Shown: positions 35,228-45,127, counted from the stretch's first letter. The stretch: 64,000 nucleotides of DNA from an uncultured Spirochaetota bacterium (GCA_944389415.1 CALXMF010000001.1:620001-684000); one strand, 5' to 3'. Notes: generated from the sequence alone by a model not told the origin. Translations and numbers: made by a program.

Positions 35228-35629
35228 CTATTGTATGTGAATAATATAGTGACGTTCTCGGGGACCATCAAACTCGCAAAAATAAATCCCCTGCCAAGTA
35301 CCAAGCAGCAGTTTATTCTGCTGCATCGGTACTTGTACGCTGCTGCCAATGCAGCTTGCTTTAAGATGTGCGGCTGAATTTCCTTCGCAGTGACGGAATT
35401 CTACCCGGTCAGGATATGTTTTTTTTAGAGCAAACATCAGATCTGTCTGAACATCAGGGTCAGCGTTCTCGTTGATAGTTATGGCCGCTGTTGTATGCGG
35501 GCAGTATACAGTACACAGTGCGTCCTGTTTGCCTGTTTCCTGATAAAATTCCTGAGCAGCCTTTGCCGCAGCGGCGGTAATATTGATAAAACCCTCTGCC
35601 GGTGTATGAAGAGATATTGTTTTCAGCAT
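35228..35629 (-). CDS. yjbQ: YjbQ/UPF0047 family protein
   Basis: 133 residues with the family signature CTVYCPHTTAAITINENADP, the VEFRHCEGNSAAHLKAS region and the end EFDGPRERHYIIHIQ. Members show weak thiamine-phosphate synthase activity and can complement thiE loss in E. coli; the physiological role is uncertain. The protein is a small trimeric cytosolic enzyme in known structures. It lies 12 bases after ppk1 on the same strand and is probably last in that operon. Confidence 0.9.
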   Translation of the reverse strand: MLKTISLHTPAEGFINITAAAAKAAQEFYQETGKQDALCTVYCPHTTAAITINENADPDVQTDLMFALKKTYPDRVEFRHCEGNSAAHLKASCIGSSVQVPMQQNKLLLGTWQGIYFCEFDGPRERHYIIHIQ

Positions 35630-35641
35630 TGTTTTTCCTTT

Positions 35642-37771
35642 TTAATTGCTTCGTCTGACAACAAATTCAAGCGGAATTGCGCCTTCTGCCAGACTGGACG
35701 CCTCTTTATATTTATTATAGAGCATTTCCTGTGCTCTGATGGCTGGTTCGCCGTCCTGCGGTGAGTTTGCTGTCCAAGTACCGTTGCTGTGCAGGGTATG
35801 TGATTTACAGTTATCAGAAAAATAAAGTTCCAAAGTTGATTTTATTGTTCTGAATAAATCCTGCTGTATAACGGGAAACATAAGTTCTACTCGCCGGTCA
35901 AGATTACGGGGCATCCAGTCAGCGCTGGACAGATATATTTCTTCTGAGCCGCCGTTATAAAAATAGAACATTCTTGTATGTTCCAGATACCGGTCTATAA
36001 TGCTGATTACGGTAATGTTTTCACTCATGCCGCTAACGCCCGGTACCAGCATACAGATTCCTCTGATGTTCAGCATGATTCGTACACCTGCCCGGCTTGC
36101 ACGATACAGGGCTTCGATAATTTCATGGTGCGCAAGGCTGTTCATTTTTGCCATGATCAGTCCCGGTGATTCCGGTGTTGACTGCTGAATTTCTCGTTCA
36201 ATCATCGAAAGCAGCTGCGATTTTATATTTATCGGAGCCATTGCAAGCCGTTTCATTGTCTGTATCGCAGAATAACCTGAGATAATATTAAAAAACTGTG
36301 TCGCGTCATTTGCTATGTCTCTGTTTGCGGTGAAAAGCGACATATCTACATAAAATCGTGCTGTTTTATCGTTATAATTTCCGGTAGACAGGTGTACATA
36401 GCGGCATATACCTTCATGTTCCCGTCTGACAACGAGCAGTATTTTTGCATGGACTTTCAGATTCACTATACCATAAACGACAATGACGCCTGCGCGTTCC
36501 AGTTGGTCAGCCCATGAGATATTCTGTTTTTCGTCAAAACGTGCTTTTAATTCCACAAATACGGTTACCTGTTTACCGTTTTGTGCGGCATTTTCCAGAG
36601 CCTGAATAATTGGAGAATTGCCGCTTGTTCGGTAAAGGGTCATTTTTATAGCAAGTACATCAGGATCTGCCGCCGCGTCATTCAGGAACGCAATAACAGG
36701 TTCATATGATTCATAGGGAACATGCAGCAGTATGTCTCTTTGTTTGAGCGTGTCCCAGAGCGGTTCGCCTTTTTGCAGAGTCGCCGGGTAGAAATTATTC
36801 CATGCTGAATATGTCAGGCCGCGCGCTGCATCTGTATCAAGAATTGCGGTAAGCGAGGGAATGTCCAGTATGCCGTTAACGGTGAATACATCATCAGCCG
36901 TTAAATGCATTTGCTGCATAAGTTCATTCTGAATGCTTGAATTTAGTGTGTTGATAACCAGTCTGACCGGTACTGATGTCTGTCGCTGAACTAACACTTC
37001 TTCCATGGCTTGAATAAAATCTTCGCCGGTGTCTTCATCAACGGCAAAAGCTGCGTCGCAGGTGACTCTCAAGATGAGTTTTTCCTGTACGCTGTAGCCT
37101 GGGAACAGTGCTGTGCCATATTCGGCAATGATATCTTCAAGCAGTGCGAAACGGCGAATACCATCTTCTGCCGGAAGCCATATTATCCGCGAAAGAGCTG
37201 TTGGTATCTGCACAATAGCCAGCGGATTTTCAGCTGGAGTTATGATAGAGGAATCTGTCTGAATATCGGGTATTGGGGACAGTTTGAACGCGGCATACAT
37301 TTTACGGTTGATGAGGTGTGGCTGACAGCTTCCTTCTGCCCGCAGCGGTGTTAACAGAGGAAATACTTCGTTATCAAATATCTGCTTGGTTAGTGCCCGG
37401 TATTGCGGAGTATAAGCGCTGCTGGGGACATATTCTATCCCCGCTTTCGCCAGTTTGGGTAAAATATCATGCATCAGACAATCATATTGTTCTGTTATAA
37501 GTTGGTGTGTGCGCGCAGCAATAGCTGTTAGTTGTTCCTGTGCTGTCATGCCGGCGATATCTGTTTTAGTACTGCCAGCTTGTACTTGCCGCTTGAGTCC
37601 TGCGACCCGTACCATAAAAAATTCATCAAAATTACTTGAGACAATGCCGAGAAACTTTAGGCGTTCTGCCAGTGGCACATCGTGCCGCTGTGCTTCATGC
37701 AAAACACGGGCGTTAAATTCGATCCAGGATAATTCCCTGTTAAAGAATTTGTTTGTTCGTTCTTTTTTCAT
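35642..37771 (-). CDS. ppk1: polyphosphate kinase 1
   Basis: 709 residues, full length. The N-terminal domain begins with FFNRELSWIEFNARVL; the catalytic part has the autophosphorylated His region (VNLKVHAKILLVVRRE), HLSTGNYNDKTARFY, and the second His region DRYLEHTRMFYFYNGG. It makes polyphosphate from ATP reversibly, usually membrane-associated. The start is the ATG at 37771, one codon after an in-frame GTG, with GAGG upstream. It is 40 bases after a ppx gene, so synthesis and breakdown of polyphosphate are encoded together. Confidence 0.95.
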   Translation of the reverse strand: MKKERTNKFFNRELSWIEFNARVLHEAQRHDVPLAERLKFLGIVSSNFDEFFMVRVAGLKRQVQAGSTKTDIAGMTAQEQLTAIAARTHQLITEQYDCLMHDILPKLAKAGIEYVPSSAYTPQYRALTKQIFDNEVFPLLTPLRAEGSCQPHLINRKMYAAFKLSPIPDIQTDSSIITPAENPLAIVQIPTALSRIIWLPAEDGIRRFALLEDIIAEYGTALFPGYSVQEKLILRVTCDAAFAVDEDTGEDFIQAMEEVLVQRQTSVPVRLVINTLNSSIQNELMQQMHLTADDVFTVNGILDIPSLTAILDTDAARGLTYSAWNNFYPATLQKGEPLWDTLKQRDILLHVPYESYEPVIAFLNDAAADPDVLAIKMTLYRTSGNSPIIQALENAAQNGKQVTVFVELKARFDEKQNISWADQLERAGVIVVYGIVNLKVHAKILLVVRREHEGICRYVHLSTGNYNDKTARFYVDMSLFTANRDIANDATQFFNIISGYSAIQTMKRLAMAPINIKSQLLSMIEREIQQSTPESPGLIMAKMNSLAHHEIIEALYRASRAGVRIMLNIRGICMLVPGVSGMSENITVISIIDRYLEHTRMFYFYNGGSEEIYLSSADWMPRNLDRRVELMFPVIQQDLFRTIKSTLELYFSDNCKSHTLHSNGTWTANSPQDGEPAIRAQEMLYNKYKEASSLAEGAIPLEFVVRRSN

Positions 37772-37811
37772 CACTGTGACCTCAGCTTACCCGATTTCTG
37801 TAAAAATTGTA

Positions 37812-39338
37812 TTAAATTAAAATAACTTTGTACCCGAATACGGATTCAAACATGGCGGATTTCTCCGAAATGGCGAGTTTTTCAAGCAGTGTATTGTGTT
37901 CACCTGGAATATGAATAAACAGATTGTTTTCTTTTAATTCGATTGAGAAATCCTTGATTTTCTGTCTGTGACCGCGATCAAGTGCATCTGCGACACGAAG
38001 TATTGCAGCTAATTTGAGCACGGTGATTCTGTCCTGCCGGGGACTGTGTGCGAATTGCTCATCGTCTTGCGGCTGCTGGTCGCCTCGGTGGTAATACGCT
38101 ACCTGTGCAACGATATTTATTTCATCGCGGGAGAGACCAAAAATGTCTGAATGACTGATAATATATGCGCTGTGCAGGTGATGATCATGGCCCCTAATGA
38201 ACATACCGACATCATGCAGTATAGCAGATACTTCCATGAGCGTTCTTGTATCTTCGGCAAGTCCGAGTTCTTCTGCTAATGAATCAAACAGTTTTAAGGA
38301 AAGAGTACAGACTTGATTTGCATGTTGTTCGTCAAAGCGGTATTTTCGGGCAAGTGCCCGGGCAGAGGTGATGATCTGTGACTGAAATTCCTGCCGCAGT
38401 GTCTCATTGGGGATTGAGTTTTTACTTATTATGAGTCCTTCCCGCAGGCTTGTTTGGGGTACCAGTATTTTTTTTGTACCGGTGAGTTTCATAAATATCT
38501 TATAGGCAAGCAGATTTGTGGAGAGTGACTGTGCGTCATAATAAGGAATTTTGAACCTGGCGGCACATTCTTCTATTGAATATTCTTGAATGCTGTCGAC
38601 AAAATGGTCAAAAGCGTCTCGTTTTATAACTGAAAGTTCTGTTGTAACCGGCGTACCTGCGTATGATGCTGCAAGACATGCTTCTGTTCCGATAGCTATG
38701 AATACTTCTATATTTTGAAGATTTATTTCGGTGCGTAGAGTTCCACCAGTGTTTCTGATAAATTCTTCCAGAAAACGTTTCGCATCCTGCTGTGATCCCA
38801 TGGATGATTTAAGCTGCTGCGCGATAATTATGGTACCAAGTCTGAGACTGTGTGCTCCGACCATTTTACCTTTTTCAATGAGCATTATTTCTGTAGAGCC
38901 GCCGCCAACTTCAATGATCACTGAATCTTTATGCGCTGGCCACGCATCTGCTTTTTTGAGACAGTCTGTAACGGCAAGATACATTAAGCGGTTTTCTTCT
39001 ATACCATCAATGACTGTTACATGAAAACCTGTTTTTACCAGAATTCGGTCAAGAACCGCATCTCTGTTTTTTGCCGCCCGTATCGCGCTCGTTGCAATCA
39101 CATATACATGCTCTGGTACTATTCCCCAGCCTGCAAGACCTTCTTGAAAGCGGCGCAGGATATGCAGACACTGAAGAAGGGTCTCTCGTGAAATAATACC
39201 TGAATTAAAAACATCTCTGCCTAGTGCAACTGGCAATTCTGCGTGATCAATAATATCCCAGGTTCCGTTTCCAACCTCTGCGACAAGCATCCGGATACCG
39301 GTAGATCCGATTTCAATTACCGCCTCAAGCTGCTTCAT
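37812..39338 (-). CDS. ppx: Ppx/GppA phosphatase with C-terminal HD domain
   Basis: 508 residues from ATG 39338 (site GGATGAGG); the frame opens further to 39407 but would overlap the upstream gene. The actin-like ATPase fold has AVIEIGSTGIRMLVAEVG and IIEVGGGSTEIMLIEKGKM. The C-terminal HD-type domain has LHDVGMFIRGHDHHLHSAY. It degrades polyphosphate from the ends or hydrolyses pppGpp. Lying directly upstream of ppk1 favours exopolyphosphatase. Confidence 0.9.
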   Translation of the reverse strand: MKQLEAVIEIGSTGIRMLVAEVGNGTWDIIDHAELPVALGRDVFNSGIISRETLLQCLHILRRFQEGLAGWGIVPEHVYVIATSAIRAAKNRDAVLDRILVKTGFHVTVIDGIEENRLMYLAVTDCLKKADAWPAHKDSVIIEVGGGSTEIMLIEKGKMVGAHSLRLGTIIIAQQLKSSMGSQQDAKRFLEEFIRNTGGTLRTEINLQNIEVFIAIGTEACLAASYAGTPVTTELSVIKRDAFDHFVDSIQEYSIEECAARFKIPYYDAQSLSTNLLAYKIFMKLTGTKKILVPQTSLREGLIISKNSIPNETLRQEFQSQIITSARALARKYRFDEQHANQVCTLSLKLFDSLAEELGLAEDTRTLMEVSAILHDVGMFIRGHDHHLHSAYIISHSDIFGLSRDEINIVAQVAYYHRGDQQPQDDEQFAHSPRQDRITVLKLAAILRVADALDRGHRQKIKDFSIELKENNLFIHIPGEHNTLLEKLAISEKSAMFESVFGYKVILI

Positions 39339-39379
39339 TTTTGATAAAAACCTCATCCGAAGTATTTGATACAAACGTT

Positions 39380-40810
39380 TTAAAGTTTGTCGATAAGCAT
39401 TGAGCATTTTCCTGAAGGAATTGGCAGTGTTTTCTTTTTCTGTCCCAGAATATTAATGGTAAAGTAGTATAGTTTTTCACTTTCCATTTGAATTTCCCAG
39501 CCCCGTGAACTTTTATTAGACAAGATAGTGATCATGTTCCGTTTCAGGGATAGATTTTCAATGCCCATGATTTCCAGATTGGGAATTATCCAGTCAACAG
39601 TTTTGCGCGGCAGACTGATGGAAAGACCGATAACATTTTCAATCATGAGAGCTATGGTGGACAGTCCTGTATAGATCAAGAATCGTTTGCGAGGATAATC
39701 TGGATTATCCGGCATCTGGGCTTGCCCTTCTTTATTTGGAAGATATGCTTCCCAGACATCGCCTTTGACTTCGGTATTGCTTGGAAACATTCCATCCAGA
39801 ATATAGTAGAGGTGCCGCAATGTACATTCTCGGGCAAAATCCCAGTGCTGATATTTTTCCAAGCCTTTTATTACCATAAAATTAAATGGTGGGTAGACAC
39901 TTCCGCGGAACCCATTCCCCATGTCACTAAAGTCGGAACTATCTGCTGACAGAGTTGGGAACGGGTGTTCTGTTCCGAATGTCTGCGGATTTGTGAGATG
40001 ACGGATAAGCATTTCGGCTTTATCTTCATTTGGAATTTCCGCAAGAAGCGGCCAGAATCCGGCGATCGTTTTCTGCGGAAGCCTTTGTTCATTTTTATCA
40101 AGATCATAATAAAAGCCGCTTTCCCGATCCCACATCAATGAATTAATTCTTGTTTTGAGTGAAAAATATAGTCTGCGGTATTGAAAGCTCAGTTCTTTAT
40201 CATTAAGAATATCTCCAAGCGCAGACATATACAATGTATTGACGGCGACGGCCGTATTGAAATCGATAGGATAGCAAGTGTTGTCCCGTGGTGCATTAAA
40301 CATCGTTGATGCTGCAATCGGAACAGAATATAGTCCATTGGGTTGTTTAAAGGTTTTTTCAAGCCATGCCATATATTTTTGCAGAATAGGCATGATCTCT
40401 TTTATTCGCTTCTTATTTGCAGATTTATGGTACAGGTTAAATTCCGCCCACGCAAACAGCGGAAGCCCTACTCCTTCTGGGTTAGAGGGATCTGTAACAG
40501 GCGTATCTGTTGCTGCGTTGTATTTCCAGCGGATTGCGCCATTGTCTTCCTGTCTCGCATATAAATAGTCAAGGTTCTGATTTGCATTATAGTTTTTATT
40601 AGAATAGACTATATAAAAGGAAGAAAAAATCGATTCAAATTGGTCTATAATAAAAGAACCATTTTGAGGATATATTAAGTATCCGTCAGGAGATTGTTCT
40701 CCTGTTTTAGGATTTAGCCAGAAGTCTTGCAGCCAGGACCATGTTTTATCATAAATATCTACAAAGTCCTGATCATAAAAATGAATTTTTGGAAAATCGC
40801 GTTTGCTCAC
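39380..40810 (-). CDS. glycoside hydrolase of the GH63/trehalase-like (alpha/alpha)6 type
   Basis: 476 residues, no signal peptide, so cytoplasmic. It has the barrel motifs of GH37/GH63 enzymes: GLPLFAWAEFNLYHKSA, NTCYPIDFNTAVAVNTL, GNGFRGSVYPPFNFMVIKG (candidate acid region) and GDVWEAYLPNKEG (candidate base Glu). The C-terminal 90 residues form a beta domain. Substrates in these families include trehalose, glucosylated or mannosylated glycerates and alpha-glucosides; sequence alone does not decide. It is the first gene of the leftward run with ppx, ppk1 and yjbQ, which may link sugar and phosphate storage. No clear ribosome-binding site was noted. Confidence 0.75.
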   Translation of the reverse strand: MSKRDFPKIHFYDQDFVDIYDKTWSWLQDFWLNPKTGEQSPDGYLIYPQNGSFIIDQFESIFSSFYIVYSNKNYNANQNLDYLYARQEDNGAIRWKYNAATDTPVTDPSNPEGVGLPLFAWAEFNLYHKSANKKRIKEIMPILQKYMAWLEKTFKQPNGLYSVPIAASTMFNAPRDNTCYPIDFNTAVAVNTLYMSALGDILNDKELSFQYRRLYFSLKTRINSLMWDRESGFYYDLDKNEQRLPQKTIAGFWPLLAEIPNEDKAEMLIRHLTNPQTFGTEHPFPTLSADSSDFSDMGNGFRGSVYPPFNFMVIKGLEKYQHWDFARECTLRHLYYILDGMFPSNTEVKGDVWEAYLPNKEGQAQMPDNPDYPRKRFLIYTGLSTIALMIENVIGLSISLPRKTVDWIIPNLEIMGIENLSLKRNMITILSNKSSRGWEIQMESEKLYYFTINILGQKKKTLPIPSGKCSMLIDKL

Positions 40811-40908
40811 AAGTGCTCCTACGATGATTAACTATAGTATATCATAACTTTAATAAAAATTGTATACTAATATAACTTTTTTTTATTTTCATTCTCCGGT
40901 GGTTGTGT

Positions 40909-43242
40909 ATGTATCAGTCACACGTCTCTCTTGAAATTCGTATTTTGATTTCTGTTGATACACGGGCATTTAATAAAAACAATGATACTTGGACTGTGTG
41001 TGCCGATGAGTCTGTATATCTGTTCTGCCATGCGCTGAGGTGTAAATGTGCTACACGATGCGTGATTGAGCGTGAACAGGGTGGTCAATTTGCTGCCGAG
41101 GAGACTGGAACAACTGGGATATCTGTTTGTATTGCTTCTGAAGGTTTTTTGCCTATCGAATATCACGGAAGAAAGAAAAAAATAATAATTGAAGAAGTCC
41201 GTTTGGAGGAGTTTCGCGGCAGGTTGATTCGGTCTGCTGAAAATACATATATGGATTATACTTATGCGGGGTGCCCCTGTATATGTATTAAGACAAATGA
41301 CAGCCTTGAAGTTGGAGATGAGGCTGCGCTGTTTCTTGAGTCGCTTAACCGTTTAGTCAGTTATTTTTCGGCAGTGCCGGATATCCCTGATGAACAGCGT
41401 TTCTGCTGTAATGCGTATGTGGCGCTTGCGAATTATCCGCACATGCCGTCTTATTTAGTGAAGCTGCGTCATATCAATTCTCCCTATTTTGCCAGACGTG
41501 CGATAAATGCGGAATTAACGAGACAGGAAAACAAACTGCTTTCCGGAAAAACAATTGTATCAGAAACCCGCATATGGAACGAAAGGCAGAACCTGACACA
41601 GTCTTTTAATGCTGAACCGGTGTGCTTTCCGACTGTGTTTGTTGCAATGCAGCCGCCTTTAGTTTTTGAGCCTGATAGAAAATTATTGTGCAGGGATAAT
41701 TTTCCGGTTGAACTGCCGGGAGAGCGGATAGAACGATTCTGCCGTGTGTTTGGTCTTGCGCCGCTGCGTGCGGAGCAGCTTTGTACAGATAAGCATAAGG
41801 CTGACTTTTTTGAGCAGAGTGTTGTGCTTGGTGTAGAACCAATGTTGGCGGCGCACTGGTTGACATCTGATATGAGTTTTCTATTTCAAAATTCTTGGCG
41901 GAAAAATGGATTGCGGACGCTGACGCCTTTGGATTTTGCGTTTGTTATGAAGAAACTTTCCGCAGGAAATATTAACAGCAGTATTGCGAAAAATGTTCTG
42001 CTTGAAAGTCTTGAAACAGGAACTGCTCCGGAAACGATTATCAAAAATAAAGAACTTTCACTTATCAGTAAGGAAGCGGATTTGCTCCCTGTTATTCATA
42101 AGGTTCTTTCCGCTTGTCCTGAAGAATCTGAGAAATTGCGTTGTGGCGAAATGCATCTGTTAGAATATCTTACCGGGTGTGTTATGAAAGAAACTGCTAG
42201 TCGTGCCGCGCCGCTAAAAGTAAAAGATCTGATAAAACAGGAACTGCAAATACAGGTTATTTATGTTTTGTCGATGGGTGGAGTTATCAGTGCGGTCAGG
42301 CGATCTGATGGGTCAATTGAAGCTGATAGTGGTCAGGTTTTGCGAAAATTATGTTCTGGCTTATCTGCTTCAGCCCGGATTCAGGTAGTACCGATACGGT
42401 CTATGTTGAGTGAAGAAATTGCACCTGATGACTGGGCTGCGTTAATAGCTGAAATATCTATGCGTATTGCTTCTGGTGTTGCAAACGGTATTGTAATAAC
42501 ACATGGTTCTGATACGCTTGTATATACTGCCGCCCTGTTGTTTTGGTTGTTTTCTGATGCAGGGGTGCCAATTGTTATTACGGGTGCTTCATCGCTGCCT
42601 GCTGATTCTGATGAGGGAAAACGTAGTCTTGAAGCTGCAGTTTCTATTGCCGCGAAGGAAAAAAACGGTGTATACGTTATTTACGGCGGCAGGGTATTTT
42701 CTCCTCTCAATTTGAAATTTGTGCGTCATACAGAAGATGGGTTTATGAACTGGAATCTGATGGAGCCTGTCTTTACTGGATCAGGACCAATTGCACAGCA
42801 GTTTACTTCTCTTACGGAGCCTGATTCGTTTGTTATTGCGAGAGTATTACGTGAGGCAACAGACAGACTATGTATTTTAAAAATATATCCGGGTTTTAAA
42901 CCCTCTCAGTATTTTGATTTACTGCAGCGAAACAGGGCTTTTGTTGTAGAGATGTATGAGTCGGGTACTGGAAATATGGGCGCAGGTGATTATTCCCTTA
43001 AGCCGTTGTTTCTACGTGGTAATAAAGAAGGCTGCCATTTTTATTGTACTTCGCAGCAGGAATGTATAACGGATTTCTCAAGGTATACAACAAGCCTTCG
43101 TGTATGGCGGCATGGGGTTGTCCCAATGGGTCGGTTAACGACGGAAGCTGCGGTAACATTGTATTATGCAGCTTCGCTCCTGTGCGATACACAGGAAGAA
43201 CTGGATCGCACTATGGAGTTGTATTCTGAGTTGTATCGGTAG
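40909..43242 (+). CDS. fusion of GatB/GatE-like domain and asparaginase/GatD-like domain, both degenerate
   Basis: 777 residues. Residues 1-440 follow GatB from end to end: the SLEIRIL start, EFRGRLI, LRHINSPYFARRAINAELTR, SETRIWNERQNLTQS, and a C-terminal YqeY-like part (FAFVMKKLSAGNINSSIAKN). Residues 448-777 follow type I asparaginase or GatD: LSMGGVI, ITHGSDTLVYTAALL and the glycine-rich end. The metal-binding His of LEVHVQL is Arg11, the DANVS Asp is Cys, and the asparaginase Thr nucleophile (TGGT) is Met456, with Ser534-Asp535 kept. Archaeal GatD and GatE are separate proteins and act on Glu-tRNA-Gln; here the fusion order is E then D. It looks like a non-catalytic or altered relative. 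Start at ATG 40909; a TTG at 40903 is possible. Confidence 0.75.
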   Translation: MYQSHVSLEIRILISVDTRAFNKNNDTWTVCADESVYLFCHALRCKCATRCVIEREQGGQFAAEETGTTGISVCIASEGFLPIEYHGRKKKIIIEEVRLEEFRGRLIRSAENTYMDYTYAGCPCICIKTNDSLEVGDEAALFLESLNRLVSYFSAVPDIPDEQRFCCNAYVALANYPHMPSYLVKLRHINSPYFARRAINAELTRQENKLLSGKTIVSETRIWNERQNLTQSFNAEPVCFPTVFVAMQPPLVFEPDRKLLCRDNFPVELPGERIERFCRVFGLAPLRAEQLCTDKHKADFFEQSVVLGVEPMLAAHWLTSDMSFLFQNSWRKNGLRTLTPLDFAFVMKKLSAGNINSSIAKNVLLESLETGTAPETIIKNKELSLISKEADLLPVIHKVLSACPEESEKLRCGEMHLLEYLTGCVMKETASRAAPLKVKDLIKQELQIQVIYVLSMGGVISAVRRSDGSIEADSGQVLRKLCSGLSASARIQVVPIRSMLSEEIAPDDWAALIAEISMRIASGVANGIVITHGSDTLVYTAALLFWLFSDAGVPIVITGASSLPADSDEGKRSLEAAVSIAAKEKNGVYVIYGGRVFSPLNLKFVRHTEDGFMNWNLMEPVFTGSGPIAQQFTSLTEPDSFVIARVLREATDRLCILKIYPGFKPSQYFDLLQRNRAFVVEMYESGTGNMGAGDYSLKPLFLRGNKEGCHFYCTSQQECITDFSRYTTSLRVWRHGVVPMGRLTTEAAVTLYYAASLLCDTQEELDRTMELYSELYR

Positions 43243-45127
43243 CAGCATTATCTGGTGCTAGCTGGAAGGATGGCATTGAGCCTGGCGGAATTGGTGTAGA
43301 GCGTGAGTAGATGAGCCGTATTACTTCCTTTTGTGTTTTATGGCGCACTTTCAGATAGAGTGTTTTGGTCTGTCTGTCGTATACGTATCCTGAAGCATCA
43401 TAAATTTCGAAATGTGGATCGGAACGATAATTTAAATTGTACATTTCTATCCGATAGAAGGGTTCAATATTTTTTATTGCCATATAATGAGAGCCTGTTG
43501 GCAAATAATCTACGGTCATTGTAATATCGCCGTTTGCTGCTTTACTGTAACTGATATTTGCCGCGCATGACCAAGTCCATATCGGTTGTTCATTATCTGT
43601 ACTGATAATCTGAATTCTTGGCATATAGGGGTTATCGGTAACTAGAATGTTGTATAATGCAATCCATGTATTAAAATCAAGCTGCGATACAGATGGAAGG
43701 TAGGAATTTATGATTGCATAGCCATTGACTGTTATCTGGGGAATAGATGTCGCATTACCATATTGTATTAATGCACTGGCGATCTGCGCCGCTTCTAGAA
43801 GCTGAATATCTTGGCCATTATTCTTTATGACGACTCGGGAATTTTCAATAGAACATGATTGTTTGATGATTTCTAATGAATGTTCCAGATAATCTGTCAT
43901 TCTGTCTGCAAATGCGGACCCTGCACGGCGCAATTCGCTGTAAGTAAATAGAATTCCCGCTGCTTGGAAAATATCTGGAGCAAATGTTTTTTGCTGGGAT
44001 AAAATAGAAAAAACAGATAGAGGAGTCTTTCCTGATAGAGGTTGTCTGAGCAAATACGGAACAAGTGTTCTTGCTGTGAACAAATCAAGTGAACCACGTG
44101 ATACAGCTGTTCTGATCATATTCTCAAACGTGTTATCAGCGGTTGTGAGTGTTCGATCAAGCTGCATGATATTGCCGAAAAACGGTGCTGAAACATACGT
44201 ACGTTTGGAATCATTCTTAAAATTTGTTGGTACCAAAGAAAAAGCCTGGTTTTGCCTCCCTTGTCTGGTCATTACAGCAACTGTTGTGACAATGGTTTGT
44301 TCCCCTTGTAATGAGACTGTTCTGGCTGTCGCCGCTTGTGTGATTGATTGCTCCAATTGATTTATAACCTGACGATATGTGGAGGCTGAAGCGAGTGAAA
44401 GAGATGATATATCATCCCATCCGCTAAGAACAGGTTCAGGCTCTGGTTCTGGCGGCGGCGGTGGTTCCGGTTCGGGCTCAGGTGGAATATATGAAACAAG
44501 TTCTGCAAGTGTGTTTTGTTGATCAAAATGGATAACCGAATCCTGCAATTGTGGCCCGGAATAGGAAAAAACGGTATTCTTTGATGAAAATAATATCAGC
44601 TGTTGCTCTTCTGTATTCTTTTCTTCTGTGTTTTCATCAGTGTCTGTTTTTATTGGTACAGACTTCTGTTCAATGGAAAATCCGCCTGCCGGTTTAAAGG
44701 GCAGCGATATAGCTTGTACTGTTTCAGGGAGTATTGCTTGTACTGAGAACTTCTCATTTTCCGCTGTACCTTGAACTGAAAAGATAAGTTTGATACCTTC
44801 TGAAAAAATGAGCGTACATATTTGTGGAGATACTTGCTGCCAGCTTTGCAGAACAAGCGGTATGTTGCTGTTTTCTGTATTGATGCACATAACCGGCTCT
44901 GTTTCTGAGCAGGATAGAACAATTCCCTTATATGAAGTTGAAAACTGATTTTTCAGTGTTGTTTGTGTTCCATCTGAAGTCTGGGTTTCTGCTAGTGATA
45001 TTCTGAGCGGCCCCGCATTTATTGTCAGTACCGATTCGCTTTGAAACTGTAGCGCGAATATTGCGAGTATAATAATCAGGTATAAAATAAGTAAGGCCAA
45101 TGCTCTTTTTAAAATGTATTTAAACAT
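43211..45127 (-). CDS. membrane-anchored periplasmic protein with Pro-Glu linker
   Basis: 638 residues. One N-terminal helix at about residues 5-27 anchors it. A beta-like domain of about 180 residues follows, then a Pro-Glu repeat at about 215-233 that resembles periplasm-spanning linkers such as that of TonB, then about 400 residues of mixed fold (ISSLSLASASTYRQVINQLE onward), ending in an Asn/Thr/Pro tail. No family was recognised. Its 3' end overlaps the convergent fusion gene by 32 bases. The start lacks an obvious ribosome-binding site. An envelope-structural or scaffolding role is inferred from topology only. Confidence 0.65.
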   Translation of the reverse strand: MFKYILKRALALLILYLIIILAIFALQFQSESVLTINAGPLRISLAETQTSDGTQTTLKNQFSTSYKGIVLSCSETEPVMCINTENSNIPLVLQSWQQVSPQICTLIFSEGIKLIFSVQGTAENEKFSVQAILPETVQAISLPFKPAGGFSIEQKSVPIKTDTDENTEEKNTEEQQLILFSSKNTVFSYSGPQLQDSVIHFDQQNTLAELVSYIPPEPEPEPPPPPEPEPEPVLSGWDDISSLSLASASTYRQVINQLEQSITQAATARTVSLQGEQTIVTTVAVMTRQGRQNQAFSLVPTNFKNDSKRTYVSAPFFGNIMQLDRTLTTADNTFENMIRTAVSRGSLDLFTARTLVPYLLRQPLSGKTPLSVFSILSQQKTFAPDIFQAAGILFTYSELRRAGSAFADRMTDYLEHSLEIIKQSCSIENSRVVIKNNGQDIQLLEAAQIASALIQYGNATSIPQITVNGYAIINSYLPSVSQLDFNTWIALYNILVTDNPYMPRIQIISTDNEQPIWTWSCAANISYSKAANGDITMTVDYLPTGSHYMAIKNIEPFYRIEMYNLNYRSDPHFEIYDASGYVYDRQTKTLYLKVRHKTQKEVIRLIYSRSTPIPPGSMPSFQLAPDNAATDTTQNTTP

